Part shown: piece after piece, positions 37,725-47,103 of the stretch
Layout of the letters: the number at the start of each line of letters is the position of its first letter
Position numbering within the stretch: position 1 is the first letter of the stretch
Assembly: GCF_016888135.1 (NCBI RefSeq)
Contig: NZ_JACSWB010000174.1
Span: 124,001 to 188,000 of the forward strand
DNA: 64,000 nt
From: Leptolyngbya sp. CCY15150
GTDB lineage: Bacteria; Cyanobacteriota; Cyanobacteriia; RECH01
Direction: 5' to 3'
The notes under the pieces: generated by a model
Seen by the model: the letters and a program-made list of their open reading frames with translations, nothing else
What the model was told of the DNA's origin: nothing
The model's database searches: none
Program-made: the position numbers and the translations under genes

Positions 37725-38963
37725 CTAGTTATCCTCCTCTGGACGCGACTCAACGGCAGGAAGCGATTGGGCTGCCGTGGCAGGAACTGTCGGCGTAGAA
37801 GGAGCTACTGGCTGTGGAGTGGCAGCCTCTAGAGACTCCTTCGTGGATTGCAGCGTTTGCGCAAATTGGGCCTGATCGCGCAACTCCTGAGTTGAGGACA
37901 CCAGCCCGCTCAACCCCTCCACCAAGTCTCGCAAATTATTGCGAAATTCTGGATCGCCCATCAGTTCATCGAGGTCAGAGGTAATTTTCTGAGCATTTTG
38001 GAACGTAGCCCGGGCAGAATCCAGGGTCTGCTGGATCATCAGTAAGTTTTCTGGGCTACCCACCGTATCGGAAAAGTTGCGCAGGTTATTGGAGGCGATC
38101 ACCGCATTTTCGGACAGAATCTGCAGATTTTCCACCAGTTCTCCGTTCTCAATCGCAGGACTGAGATTGTCAACCACCCGGCGAAGCTGGAGGCTGGTCT
38201 CATTGATGTTCTCTAACGTGAGCACTAGGGTGCTGCGGTTGGTGTCAATCAGCTCATTCACCTGACGAGAGGTGATGCTGAGTTCTGTCGCAGCCTGTCC
38301 CACAGCGTCCGTGGTGCTGATGGCGGAGGCCGTGAGAGCACCTAACTCACCCTCCAGAGTGCGGCTGAGGCTGGCAAATTCACGGGTGAGTTCCGAGACG
38401 CCTTCCGCAGCATCGGCAGAATTGCGGGTCAATTCCCGCAGTTCGTCAAAGAAGCCAGTCTCGGTCAACAAATCAGCAATTTCCGTGGTTGAGCGAATCA
38501 AGGTATCGTAGCTGACACCCACTGCACCATTAAGGCGATCGCCATTGCACAAGATGAGCTGGGTGTCACAATCTGCCGCTAGCGGATCGGCTTCTTCCGT
38601 CACGGCCTCGGGCAGCAGCACCTGAGGAAAAATATCAATCGAGGTTTCTCCAATGAGCCCCACCTGATTGGCTTCAACAATCACATCCTTGGGAATAATT
38701 AAGCGGTTAGAGTCGATTTGAATGATCGCTTCCGCTGCATTGGAGGCTGTTTGGACATCTTGGATTTTGCCCACCACCACGCCGCGATAGCGCACGGGAG
38801 CCCCCGGACGCATTCCCGCCACATTATCAAAAGTGATATTGGCTTGATAGCTGCGGCGACCAAGGTTTAGCCCTTGAATCCAAAATGCTAGACCGCCAAA
38901 GAGTGCCAGTCCCACTAAGATGAGCAACCCCACCGAGCCTTCTCGCAGCGTTCTCGATCGCAT
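37725..38963 (-). CDS. MCE/MlaD-family lipid transport protein
   Basis: A 412-residue protein with one N-terminal membrane helix (about residues 10-30) and an MCE domain (residues 38-125, with GMRPGAPVRYRGVVVGKIQDV). A long alpha-helical region follows (about 140-380), ending in a Pro-rich tail. It is the substrate-binding ring subunit of an Mla/TGD-type ABC importer that moves lipids between envelope membranes. GAGGA lies about eight bases before the ATG. The cognate ATPase is the next gene upstream on the same strand, but a 430-base gap containing a MITE-like repeat separates them. The permease (MlaE) is not in the window. Confidence 0.9.
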   Translation of the reverse strand: MRSRTLREGSVGLLILVGLALFGGLAFWIQGLNLGRRSYQANITFDNVAGMRPGAPVRYRGVVVGKIQDVQTASNAAEAIIQIDSNRLIIPKDVIVEANQVGLIGETSIDIFPQVLLPEAVTEEADPLAADCDTQLILCNGDRLNGAVGVSYDTLIRSTTEIADLLTETGFFDELRELTRNSADAAEGVSELTREFASLSRTLEGELGALTASAISTTDAVGQAATELSITSRQVNELIDTNRSTLVLTLENINETSLQLRRVVDNLSPAIENGELVENLQILSENAVIASNNLRNFSDTVGSPENLLMIQQTLDSARATFQNAQKITSDLDELMGDPEFRNNLRDLVEGLSGLVSSTQELRDQAQFAQTLQSTKESLEAATPQPVAPSTPTVPATAAQSLPAVESRPEEDN

Positions 38964-39062
38964 GATACGTCCTCACAGATGGTTTTCGGATGCCGTTGCA
39001 TCGTTTGTCCTGCTGGGCATCCATTCATTGACAAACATAGAACGGGTGCATCCCACTTTTGT

Positions 39063-39160
39063 AGCCCTCACCCTAAATCCCTCTCCCAGAGCGGGAGAGG
39101 GACTTTGAATCCGGCTCCCCTACTCCCTTTTTGGGGAACAAGGGTTGGGAGATGAGGGCT
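39063..39160. repeat. MITE-like repeat A between the MCE and ATPase genes
   Basis: A 98-base element with terminal inverted repeats AGCCCTCA (39063-39070) and TGAGGGCT (39153-39160), and an internal perfect hairpin CCCTCTCCC/GGGAGAGGG (39079-39101). A second element with related termini lies at 57446-57543. No coding capacity. Confidence 0.75.
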
Positions 39161-39389
39161 AACTTGCGAAACTAGGATACTCCCCATAGAACCGACCGAC
39201 AGCCTCTAGCTTTTCTTACTAAGATCGATCCATTCCAAGCCTCTAGGACTCTCCGACCGCTGAGTTGTTTCCCCAAAGCCCGTCCATGAGCCATCGATAG
39301 GCCATCGAGACGGTCAGGAGGTTCACTCCAGCGATTTTAACGGGTACAGGCGTAATCTGGATAATACTTGATGGATTCGATAGGTGATT

Positions 39390-40178
39390 CTACCCCACTT
39401 GGATGGGCCCCTCAACACTACCGCTGAAGAACTGGCGCACGAGAGGCTGATCCGTGGTGTCAATATCTTGCACGAGCCCCTGCCATTGCACCTTGCCTTG
39501 ATAGAGAAACACAATGCGATCGGTGGTGCGGCGAATGGTGCTGTCTTGGTGGGTGACCATGACGTAGGTGCTGCTGCCCGATCGCCCTTGGAGTTGACGA
39601 ATCAGATCTTCAATCACCGTGGAGGCGATTGGATCCAGACCAGCGGTGGGTTCATCATACAGCAAGATTTCTGGGGATTCTGCCGGGCGTTCTGGGTTGG
39701 TAATAATGGCGCGGGCAAAGCTCACCCGTTTGCGCATCCCGCCGGACAGTTCTGCCGGTAAGCGATCGCCGGTGCCGGGCAACCCTACCATCTCTAAGCA
39801 TTCATCAACCAGATGGCGAATGCGATCGCGGGGCAATTTGGAATGTTGGTAGAGCAAGAAGCCAACGTTTTCATCCACGGTGAGGGAGTCAAACAGGGCG
39901 GCTTGCTGAAAGACCATACCGATACCGATGGGATCGTGGTAATCACCCACCAGGCCTTCCCGCCGCTGCCCTTGGATATAGATCTCGCCAGAGTCGGGCG
40001 CTAGCAGACCCGCAATAATCCGCAGGATGGTCGATTTTCCGGTTCCGGAGGGGCCAATAATTCCCAGGGCCTGCCCCCGGTAAATCGTTAGGTCTACATG
40101 GTCTAAAACGACGTGATCCTTGCCAAAGGACTTGCTGACGCCTTTTAGCTCAATAACAGGTTCACCCACTGACTGCAC
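39390..40178 (-). CDS. ABC transporter ATPase of the Mla/TGD lipid importer
   Basis: A 262-residue ATPase: Walker A GPSGTGKST, Q-loop VFQQAALFDSLTV, signature LSGGMRKRVSFARA and Walker B ILLYDEPTAGLD, with the MlaF-like TVIEDLIRQL region. A GTG at 40178 is the better start: CTCC (GGAG on the coding strand) lies seven bases upstream and the next residues read GEPVIELKGVSKSFG. The ATG at 40220 adds 14 residues without a ribosome-binding site. It probably works with the MCE protein encoded downstream. Confidence 0.9.
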   Translation of the reverse strand: MQSVGEPVIELKGVSKSFGKDHVVLDHVDLTIYRGQALGIIGPSGTGKSTILRIIAGLLAPDSGEIYIQGQRREGLVGDYHDPIGIGMVFQQAALFDSLTVDENVGFLLYQHSKLPRDRIRHLVDECLEMVGLPGTGDRLPAELSGGMRKRVSFARAIITNPERPAESPEILLYDEPTAGLDPIASTVIEDLIRQLQGRSGSSTYVMVTHQDSTIRRTTDRIVFLYQGKVQWQGLVQDIDTTDQPLVRQFFSGSVEGPIQVG

Positions 40179-40601
40179 TGGTATTCTCCAACCAACTACA
40201 CCGTATGATAGACGATGCAAGGCATAGCGACATCAGGGCGATCGCCCTTAGGGTGTGACTTTTTTCGCGATCGCTGATCACGGTGGCAAAAAAGAGACTG
40301 GTAGGGTTGAGTATCTAGTTTGAGTATTTAGGGGAGCGATCGCCGTCCACCTGTCGAGCCGCCTCAGTAGCGTATCTCGTCCATGTCTCGTCTTCACGTT
40401 TCTATTCGCTCAGATCTCAAGGGAGGGAACGAGCATTAGATGAGATAGATGAGAGCGATCGCTCCTTAGAGAACATTAGAAAATATTCAAGGAGCGATCG
40501 CTCTACAGATTGGGGCATAGCAAGATTGGCTATTAACATCACCATGCCCCAATAGGCTAGAAAACCTGTTTTAACAGATTCTAGTGATATCGGCGCTGGT
40601 A
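40179..40601. other. Intergenic region with several HIP1 palindromes
   Basis: About 420 bases between two minus-strand genes. It holds at least five GCGATCGC octamers, two of them within the 16-bp inverted repeat listed separately. No ORF or RNA gene was recognised. Confidence 0.5.
40452..40504 (-). terminator. Perfect 16-bp inverted repeat built on two HIP1 octamers
   Basis: Arms 40452-40467 and 40489-40504 are exact reverse complements, each containing GAGCGATCGCTC, with a 21-base AT-rich spacer. The element lies 98 bases beyond the stop of the RTX gene on the minus strand and could end its transcript; no U-run is visible. Confidence 0.5.
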
Positions 40602-42713
40602 CTAAGCCGCCACAAAATCACGACGACCGAGATCATCAGCACTGGTGCCAAGAACAAAGAGTAGGTTTTCTTGTCCTGCACGAATCAGCGTATTGCGACC
40701 CCGCTGAACCAAGGAAAGATCACCAAAGCTCAGACCATTGGATAGACCAATGCGATCGGTGCCTTGCTCAAAGTCAAACGCAATATCGCGTCCAGCCCGG
40801 CGACCAATCACAAAGATATCGACACTGGCTCCACCGATGAGGCGATCGTTGCCAAGACCACCGATCAAGGTATCGCGACCAGCACCGCCAATGAGGACAT
40901 CATTCCCTGCTCCTCCCTCTAGTGTGTCATTGCCGGCATCGCCTAGGAGGCGATCGTTGCCAATGGCACCAATGAGGCGATCGTTGCCGTCACCACCCCG
41001 CAGGATGTCATTACCAGCACCGCCATTGAGAAGGTCGTTACCGATATCTCCAAAAAGGCGATCGCTCCCTGCCGCACCCAGCAAAGTATCATCCCCTGCT
41101 AGGCCCAAGATGACGTCATTACCGGCCAGTCCGTTGATCGTATCTGCATCAGGAGTGCCGGTGAGTACATCATTGCCTCGGGTAGCAAAGTCTGTGGCAT
41201 TGTAGTTGATGCTGAAAATGGTGGTGCTACCGCTGACTTCGTTGGATACCACGAGTAAGGGAAAACCGGTGGGGCTATCCTGAGCAGAGATAAACACCAA
41301 CCCTTCTGGCCCAAGCGGCCCAGCCATGCCTGCAGCGGCATCTCCTGCAAAGTCACGGGGGTTAATATACTCCACAAATTCTGCTGCAGATGGGTCAGTG
41401 ATGTCATACACCATGACACCGCCAATGCGCTCTAGGCCGATAAAGGCGTAGGTGCGTCCGTTAATTTGCCCTAGGGTTACGCCTTCGGGCTCCGGCCCTT
41501 TGTTGTCGCTACGGCTCTCGAAGCTACCATTTTCGTCATTGTTGGCATTAAAGTCATTGGGGAGTTGTGCCGCCGTAATCTGTTCGAAGTCATCACCGCT
41601 ATCGAACACAAGATTGCCTTGAGCATCCCAAATGGAGAAGGAACGGGAACCGTAGGCGTAGAGAGCCTCATACTCTCCATTTTCATTTTGCCCCAGAGTC
41701 GTGGTGACGGTTAGGCGGCCCAATTGCTCATCGCTTTGCAGATCCACAGCATTGGGGAAAGCCGTCGCATCTAAGGTAAGATCTGCGATTCGAGATTCTT
41801 CGGCAAAGCCAGCATAGTCACGAGCATCACCTTCGTTGGCACTAACGATGAAGGTTTGGCCACCCACGGAATAGGCAGCGATCGCATCAGGCTGATACAT
41901 ACCAAAGACTGGCCAGGGTTGAATATTGATGCTGTCATCGCGATCGCTGGCATCGATACCATTACCGGGTAAGCTATGGTCTTTAAAGCCCAAGGGCAGA
42001 ATATCGGTAATCTGTCCTGTGGTTAGATCGAGAACTGCAAAGGCATTGTTTTCCTGCAGAGCAATCCAGGCTGTGGTGGAATCGGCGGAGACGGCGATAT
42101 ATTCTGGCTCAAAATCTTGAGAGGTACTGGCATTGGGGCCAAAGATCCGTACACCAGCCGCAATTAAGTCTTCTCTCTGAGCATCAAAGGCATTAAACGT
42201 TGCCGTAGTGACATTGGTTTGGGTGACGTTGGCAACACCGCCGGAGAGATCAATGATGCTAACAGAGCCTTCCGGATCGACAGTGTAGTCATCACTGGGT
42301 TCACCTTCGTTGGCCACCAAGAGCTTAGTGCCATCCGGCGTAAAGATGAGCATATCGGGCAGTGCGCCCACATCTACACTGCTGAGGGCCGTGGTGCCGT
42401 CGCCATCAGCGGCATAGAAGACAACCTGACCATTGGCTTGCTTGTCGGAGTTTTCGACAGCGATCGCCACGATGCCATTTTGTACCGCTACACTGTTGGC
42501 AGCACCACCGTTGCCAAATGCAGACACATCAATGTCGAATAACTTAACTGGCTGACTAGGATCACTCAGATCAAGCACTTCGATGGTAGCACTTTGAGCA
42601 TTAACAACAAACAGCCGTTGAGTTGTGGGATCGTAGGCTGGAATTTCTGCGGCAGATTGACCAAATACACCGGTTTCGTAATTGCCAATCACGCTGAGTT
42701 GAATATCAACCAT
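40602..42713 (-). CDS. Choice-of-anchor I family beta-propeller protein with RTX repeats
   Basis: A 703-residue protein. Residues 1-515 form a propeller-like 'choice-of-anchor I' domain ([48 protein letters not shown]). Residues 520-630 carry about eleven calcium-binding RTX nonapeptides of the type GGxGNDxLx. A final 70-residue segment ([19 protein letters not shown]) is typical of type I secretion substrates. There is no N-terminal signal peptide, which fits type I export. Likely an extracellular or surface protein; relatives have been reported with phosphatase activity, but no function is assigned here. No transporter gene is adjacent. Confidence 0.87.
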   Translation of the reverse strand: MVDIQLSVIGNYETGVFGQSAAEIPAYDPTTQRLFVVNAQSATIEVLDLSDPSQPVKLFDIDVSAFGNGGAANSVAVQNGIVAIAVENSDKQANGQVVFYAADGDGTTALSSVDVGALPDMLIFTPDGTKLLVANEGEPSDDYTVDPEGSVSIIDLSGGVANVTQTNVTTATFNAFDAQREDLIAAGVRIFGPNASTSQDFEPEYIAVSADSTTAWIALQENNAFAVLDLTTGQITDILPLGFKDHSLPGNGIDASDRDDSINIQPWPVFGMYQPDAIAAYSVGGQTFIVSANEGDARDYAGFAEESRIADLTLDATAFPNAVDLQSDEQLGRLTVTTTLGQNENGEYEALYAYGSRSFSIWDAQGNLVFDSGDDFEQITAAQLPNDFNANNDENGSFESRSDNKGPEPEGVTLGQINGRTYAFIGLERIGGVMVYDITDPSAAEFVEYINPRDFAGDAAAGMAGPLGPEGLVFISAQDSPTGFPLLVVSNEVSGSTTIFSINYNATDFATRGNDVLTGTPDADTINGLAGNDVILGLAGDDTLLGAAGSDRLFGDIGNDLLNGGAGNDILRGGDGNDRLIGAIGNDRLLGDAGNDTLEGGAGNDVLIGGAGRDTLIGGLGNDRLIGGASVDIFVIGRRAGRDIAFDFEQGTDRIGLSNGLSFGDLSLVQRGRNTLIRAGQENLLFVLGTSADDLGRRDFVAA

Positions 42714-43136
42714 AATAATCTCTACTTACATTACCCACTGGGAACTGGACGAACATGTATCAAGCCCTCGTATTTTCACGGAAGCTTGACAGAAAAGATT
42801 GGGCCGTTGCCACTCTCCCACACAGAGATGAAGGTGCGGTAAATTTTACGTTAAGAAGAGGTTGAAATCGCCTGATTGAGCAGACTAAGGGGGTATGGCT
42901 ACATTGAGGCATAAGGGACAACACCAACTCTCTGATGACCATGGCTATATCAACGTAGCTGCTTACAGAGATTGATACGTGCTCTCTAAAGCTTCGTTGA
43001 TGGCCTTGCCATGACGGCAGTGCCAATTCTAAATAAGATAATGTATAACCACCATGACATGTGTGAATAAAGCCTAATGCCAATCCGCCCAATCCTGAAC
43101 GCAGGCATGAGATTGTCCAACCCATTTAGTACCGCA

Positions 43137-43225
43137 AGGCAGAAGAACGAAGATAGAAAAACGAAGATAGAAAAACGAAAAGGACTTTCAGGACACACAA
43201 GGGTTCCTACCTTAGCAACTAGGCG
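43137..43225 (+). repeat. Dispersed repeat, copy 2 (related to 21975-22072)
   Basis: Contains two copies of GAAGATAGAAAAACGAA followed by GGACACACAAGGGTTCC and CCTTAGCAACTAGGCGGGTT, matching copy 1 in the opposite orientation. Copy 2 has an extra duplication of the purine-rich unit. Confidence 0.7.
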
Positions 43226-43398
43226 GGTTACGTCCGCCTCAGAATACTCGTTCTACTCTGTTCAACCAGCTGGGGCCAGACACTATCGTTCCTGCGCGGG
43301 GCCATACTCTAAGCGGCGCTCCTGCACCCAGCTTAGTCGCAAGAGAAGAGTCGCAGGAGCGACTGAGCTGGTTGACTGACCAATTTTGTTGCCTAGGC

Positions 43399-43468
43399 TA
43401 GGTTGAGCAACGTAAAACCCAGTACCAGCTTAGATTCCGTTGGGTTACGCTGACGCTAGCTCAACCTA
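43399..43468. repeat. 70-bp inverted-repeat element
   Basis: Perfect 10-bp terminal inverted repeats TAGGTTGAGC and GCTCAACCTA, plus an inner ACCCA/TGGGT pair. Elements with GGTTGAG...AACCCA ends are common dispersed repeats in cyanobacterial genomes. Non-coding. Confidence 0.65.
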
Positions 43469-44001
43469 CGAGAGAATCAGGATCGCAGGAGTTTTATCCG
43501 TCAATCAGGCGGCCGAGACAGGTGTCAAGGCGGGAGCGCTAGCACCTTAAGCGCTGGCAGATTCAGACATCAGGAACCAAACATTGATCTCCGGCATGGA
43601 GAGGTGCTGGCTGGGAGCGTCGCTGGTTCATCCGTCATGCTAATGGGCATCTTAGAGCGTTGATTTCTGAAGATTGAACAGAACCATGGGCGGCGATCGC
43701 CTCTTGAGATTCCACGAAGCCATAGATCTAGAGATCAAATCTAATGAAGAGGTCATGCTCTTAAGGGCAGAAACGGTCATTGGTGTAGTAGCCTAGGGAG
43801 AATGGTAATCCACTCTGGATTGCACCGGATGTCTACCGTATATCTACCGCTATAATTGGGCGATCGCTCTCGTTCCCACAGTCTACTCATCCTAAAAATC
43901 GTCCCAGATTTGGGTCAGATTGATTTGTATGATCGAAGAGTAGTCGCGCTGTGGGCGTGGGCAATGTCAAGAAACACGTTGAGTGTGTCTCCTAGGGCTA
44001 T

Positions 44002-44080
44002 CCGTTTCTTAAGTTTGATGCTTAAGGTTAGGAAACGGGTCATGGAACGATGAAGGTATTCATACCCATCTCGTTCCATG
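44002..44080 (+). promoter_or_regulatory. Two consecutive hairpins in the PP2C gene leader
   Basis: Hairpin 1: CCGTTTC (44002-44008) with GAAACGG (44032-44038), plus inner CTTAAG pairs. Hairpin 2: CATGGAACGA (44041-44050) with TCGTTCCATG (44071-44080), enclosing GGTAT-TC-ATACC. They adjoin each other and end 70 bases before the start codon. Function unknown: leader RNA structure, operator or end of an upstream transcript. Confidence 0.55.
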
Positions 44081-44150
44081 GCAAACTACTAGGGTGTTTC
44101 TCCCGTTCAAAGCGCTATCGTACGTTGACCCTGCACACATCACGACCGTA

Positions 44151-46532
44151 ATGCTTCATTGCCCCAACCATACCTGTCAGACTCGTAACCCAGAAACAAA
44201 TCGGTTTTGCCAAGCCTGTGGCGCGTTTCTACCGAAACACTATCTGTGGGCGATCGGTCATGATGTGGATCAGTACCATCCCGGTGATATTCTTGCAAAT
44301 CGCTATTACTGCAAGGCTCCCCGCATTTTCCTGGATACCCAACCTGGCATCAACCCAGATCCGTTTCAAGAACTGCCGGTGAACGTCAATGCCTACCTGA
44401 AGCTAGCGCCCTACCGGCTGCATGTACCCCAACTCTACGATGTAGTGGCAACCGGTACGGAAGGGAGCGCGATTGTGCTGGTTGATGATAGTCCCATAGA
44501 CATCATGTCGTCGCTCAGCATTGCCGATACATCCCCCGATCTGCGCAATCCATCGCCCCCCGCCGAGGTGATGGTGCAATTACTGCCCACGCTCACCCAA
44601 GCCTGGCCCAAGGCGATCGCCCTCCGGCAACTCAACTGGCTTTGGCAGATCGCTCAGCTTTGGCAACCGCTGCAGCTTCAGGGCATGACCCGCACATTGC
44701 TGACGCCGGACAGTTTGCGCGTGGAGGGAGGAATTCTCCGCCTACTAGAACTCCAGGCCGATGACCCGAATACGCCAGAACTAAGTGAACTCGGTCACCA
44801 TTGGTTGGATTGGCTGCCCCAAACGCAACCAGCGATCGCGCCTTTTTTTGAACACCTTTGCCGCCAGCTCACCCAGGGGCATATCCAAACCGTAGAGCAG
44901 CTCATCGGCCGACTGGATGCGGCCCTGGCCTTGGCAGGGCGATCGCTCACCCGTCATGTCACCCTATCTACCCAAACGGATCAAGGGCCCCACCGCAAGC
45001 GCAACGAAGATGCCTGCTTCCCAGCCAGCGGTAGTCTAGAACGCTATACCCTCAACTCCGCAACCGACCCTAGTCCCTTACCCATAGCGATCGTCTGTGA
45101 TGGCATTGGCGGACATCAAGGCGGTGACGTGGCCTCAGGGTTGGCGATCGCCACTATTCAAGAGCAGATCCAGGCCCTCCAGCCCCATAACCTCACCCCC
45201 CTCAACCTCACCCTAGCGCTAGAGCAAGCTGCCTGTGCGGCCAATGATGTGATTAGCCAGCGCAATGACCAAGAGCAGCGCCACGATCGCGAACGCATGG
45301 GAACCACCTTGGTGATGGGCTTGATCCACCAGCACGAACTGTATATCACCCATGTGGGCGATAGCCGCGCCTATCGCATTTCCCATCAAGGCTACCACCA
45401 GGTCACCCTCGATGACGACATCGCCTCCCGTGAGGTGCGTATGGGCTACAGTTCTTTCCGGCAGGCCCTGCAGCAGCCCATTGGCGGCTCCCTCGTGCAG
45501 GCCTTAGGCATGGGGCCCTCAAGCATTCTGCGTCCTACGGTGCAGCGCTTTATCTTAGACGAAGACTGTATCGTTTTACTCTGCTCAGATGGTCTGAGCG
45601 ATTTTGATCGCGTGGATGAATATTGGGATTCGACGCTGCTGGGTGTGTTGCAGCATAAGCTATCGGTGGAACAGGTAACTCGGGAGCTGGTCACCATTGC
45701 CAATACGCGCAACGGGCACGATAACGTCACTATTGGGCTGCTGTATTGTGCGGTCGAAGCGGCTCAGATGCCCACGATTCCCGCCAGCTTAGCGATCGCT
45801 CCTGATCCAGCCCCAACGACCCACCGCCCTGAACCTGCTACACCCACCCCCACGATCGCCGTTGAAACCCCTGCTAAGTCTGAATCACCCAACGTGGCTG
45901 CCCTCATCCTCAGCAGTTTGTTGCTGGTGGGGATTGGTGCCGTCATTGGTTATCTCCTGTTTCCCTCCGCCATTGAGCAGTGGCTGGTTCAATCCCCCGA
46001 GCCTGCTGCAGAATCCGCGTCATCGGAGCCAGAAGAACCCACGGCTACGTCTTCCTTAGAACCCTTGACAGAATTATCGACCCAAAACGTGATTCAACTG
46101 CGGCGTGCTCCCACCGATGGCGAGTTGCTGCTCTATGCCAATCCCCCATCTCCGACCACTGCAGCCGATGAGCCCGCTGCTAACCTAGAGCCCATCGGTC
46201 AGCCTGCCGTCGGCAGTGTCTTTTTAGTTCAGAGTCGCTCGGCTACAACACCTGGTATTCCTTGGGTGCAGCTACAGATTTGTTCGACCCCCACCGATGC
46301 TAGCCTTGGGCGCGTGAGTCCCGCTCCCCTCGATCCAGAGGCTGAGCCCGACCCGTCTAGTCCCGAGGTAGGCGGAGAGTCGCTCCCCACCTCTCGGGAC
46401 GAGTTGTCTAGCGATCTCCTACAACCCGGTGATCAAGGCTGGGCTCTGGAGAGCGATCTCCTGCCGCTGGTTGACCGCTTGGCGGATCCAACACCAGAAC
46501 TCTTGGGGACCTGCACGCCGCCCAATTCTTAG
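44151..46532 (+). CDS. Zinc-ribbon/kinase-like/PP2C Ser/Thr phosphatase
   Basis: A 793-residue protein. An N-terminal zinc ribbon (CPNHTCQTRNPETNRFCQAC) leads into about 240 residues that resemble a degenerate protein kinase lacking the catalytic HRD and DFG motifs. The PP2C domain (about 265-525) has all metal-site motifs: RKRNEDACF, CDGIGGHQGGD, GDSRAYR, CSDGLSDF and HDNVTIG. A single membrane helix near residue 605 is followed by a C-terminal, probably periplasmic, SH3-like and Pro/Glu-rich tail. The ATG at 44151 puts the zinc ribbon at the N-terminus; a GTG at 44094 is in frame. Likely counteracts Ser/Thr kinases, perhaps those at 16-18.6 kb (inference). Confidence 0.9.
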   Translation: MLHCPNHTCQTRNPETNRFCQACGAFLPKHYLWAIGHDVDQYHPGDILANRYYCKAPRIFLDTQPGINPDPFQELPVNVNAYLKLAPYRLHVPQLYDVVATGTEGSAIVLVDDSPIDIMSSLSIADTSPDLRNPSPPAEVMVQLLPTLTQAWPKAIALRQLNWLWQIAQLWQPLQLQGMTRTLLTPDSLRVEGGILRLLELQADDPNTPELSELGHHWLDWLPQTQPAIAPFFEHLCRQLTQGHIQTVEQLIGRLDAALALAGRSLTRHVTLSTQTDQGPHRKRNEDACFPASGSLERYTLNSATDPSPLPIAIVCDGIGGHQGGDVASGLAIATIQEQIQALQPHNLTPLNLTLALEQAACAANDVISQRNDQEQRHDRERMGTTLVMGLIHQHELYITHVGDSRAYRISHQGYHQVTLDDDIASREVRMGYSSFRQALQQPIGGSLVQALGMGPSSILRPTVQRFILDEDCIVLLCSDGLSDFDRVDEYWDSTLLGVLQHKLSVEQVTRELVTIANTRNGHDNVTIGLLYCAVEAAQMPTIPASLAIAPDPAPTTHRPEPATPTPTIAVETPAKSESPNVAALILSSLLLVGIGAVIGYLLFPSAIEQWLVQSPEPAAESASSEPEEPTATSSLEPLTELSTQNVIQLRRAPTDGELLLYANPPSPTTAADEPAANLEPIGQPAVGSVFLVQSRSATTPGIPWVQLQICSTPTDASLGRVSPAPLDPEAEPDPSSPEVGGESLPTSRDELSSDLLQPGDQGWALESDLLPLVDRLADPTPELLGTCTPPNS

Positions 46533-46536
46533 ATCG

Positions 46537-46902
46537 CTAGACGGCCGCAGCTACCGGGGCGGGTTCATACAAATACTCAAACCAGTTGCCATCGGGGTCA
46601 CGACCGTAGAACGATGCCGTGCCGTCTCGATGCTCATGGACTGGGGTGACATGCACGCCCTCTGCCTGCAATCGTTGATAGGCCGCATCAACCTCAGCGC
46701 GATCGCTAAACACAAAGCCAAAGTGGGGCCCAGCTTGGTCATACTGGGGACTGAGGAGGGCCAAGCCATCATCACCGGCTTTCAGGTAGGCCCAATCCGC
46801 ATCTTTCCAGGCTAGCTCCATGCCGAGGCTTTGATAGAACTCCGCCGCGCGTTCAATATCGTCTACACAGATTGCCACGTGGCCAATTCGCTTCAAATTC
46901 AT
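46537..46902 (-). CDS. VOC superfamily (glyoxalase/bleomycin resistance-like) protein
   Basis: A 121-residue vicinal-oxygen-chelate protein with the two beta-alpha-beta-beta-beta modules (IGHVAICVDDIERAAEFYQSLG; then ASFYGRDPDGNWFEYLYEP). A metal-binding His in GHVA and Glu in FEYLYEP are present, as in glyoxalase I-like members. AAGGGG lies five to six bases before the ATG at 46902; an earlier in-frame start at 46923 is less likely. Convergent with the PP2C gene. Substrate unknown. Confidence 0.9.
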   Translation of the reverse strand: MNLKRIGHVAICVDDIERAAEFYQSLGMELAWKDADWAYLKAGDDGLALLSPQYDQAGPHFGFVFSDRAEVDAAYQRLQAEGVHVTPVHEHRDGTASFYGRDPDGNWFEYLYEPAPVAAAV

Positions 46903-47103
46903 AGCATCCCCTTGACGTTTCAATCACACAACCATCCCTCACGACATCCCTTAAGGGCGATCGCTGCCTGTCTTCAGACACCCTTGGCAAGGCGTAGAGG
47001 GCTCTAGTTCTATTGTATGGCCGACGAGGGGAGGTGGTCATAGAGGGGGGCGATCGCCCCCGAGATGGCCGACCTCTATCGCGATACGATTATCTCAACC
47101 GCA

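Larger units (their letters stand above)
42714..44150. other. 1.4-kb gene-poor region with dispersed repeats
   Basis: No ORF here has protein-like character. The region holds a dispersed repeat (43137-43225), an inverted-repeat element (43399-43468) and two hairpins just upstream of the PP2C gene (44002-44080). The stretch about 43480-43990 shows nothing I recognise. The RTX promoter should lie at the left end and the PP2C promoter at the right end. Confidence 0.5.

Noticed and set aside
40830-41150. Evenly spaced DNA repeats that look like a CRISPR-type array
   Set aside because: The period of about 27 bases is the coding pattern of RTX nonapeptides in an open frame, with no constant repeat and spacer structure.
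42760-43125. 121-residue open frame on the minus strand in the gene-poor region
   Set aside because: Cysteine- and serine-rich composition without hydrophobic or domain pattern; it lies in a non-coding repeat region.
43077-43379. 100-residue open frame starting near 43077
   Set aside because: It runs through the dispersed repeat shared with 21975-22072, where the other copy has no matching frame.
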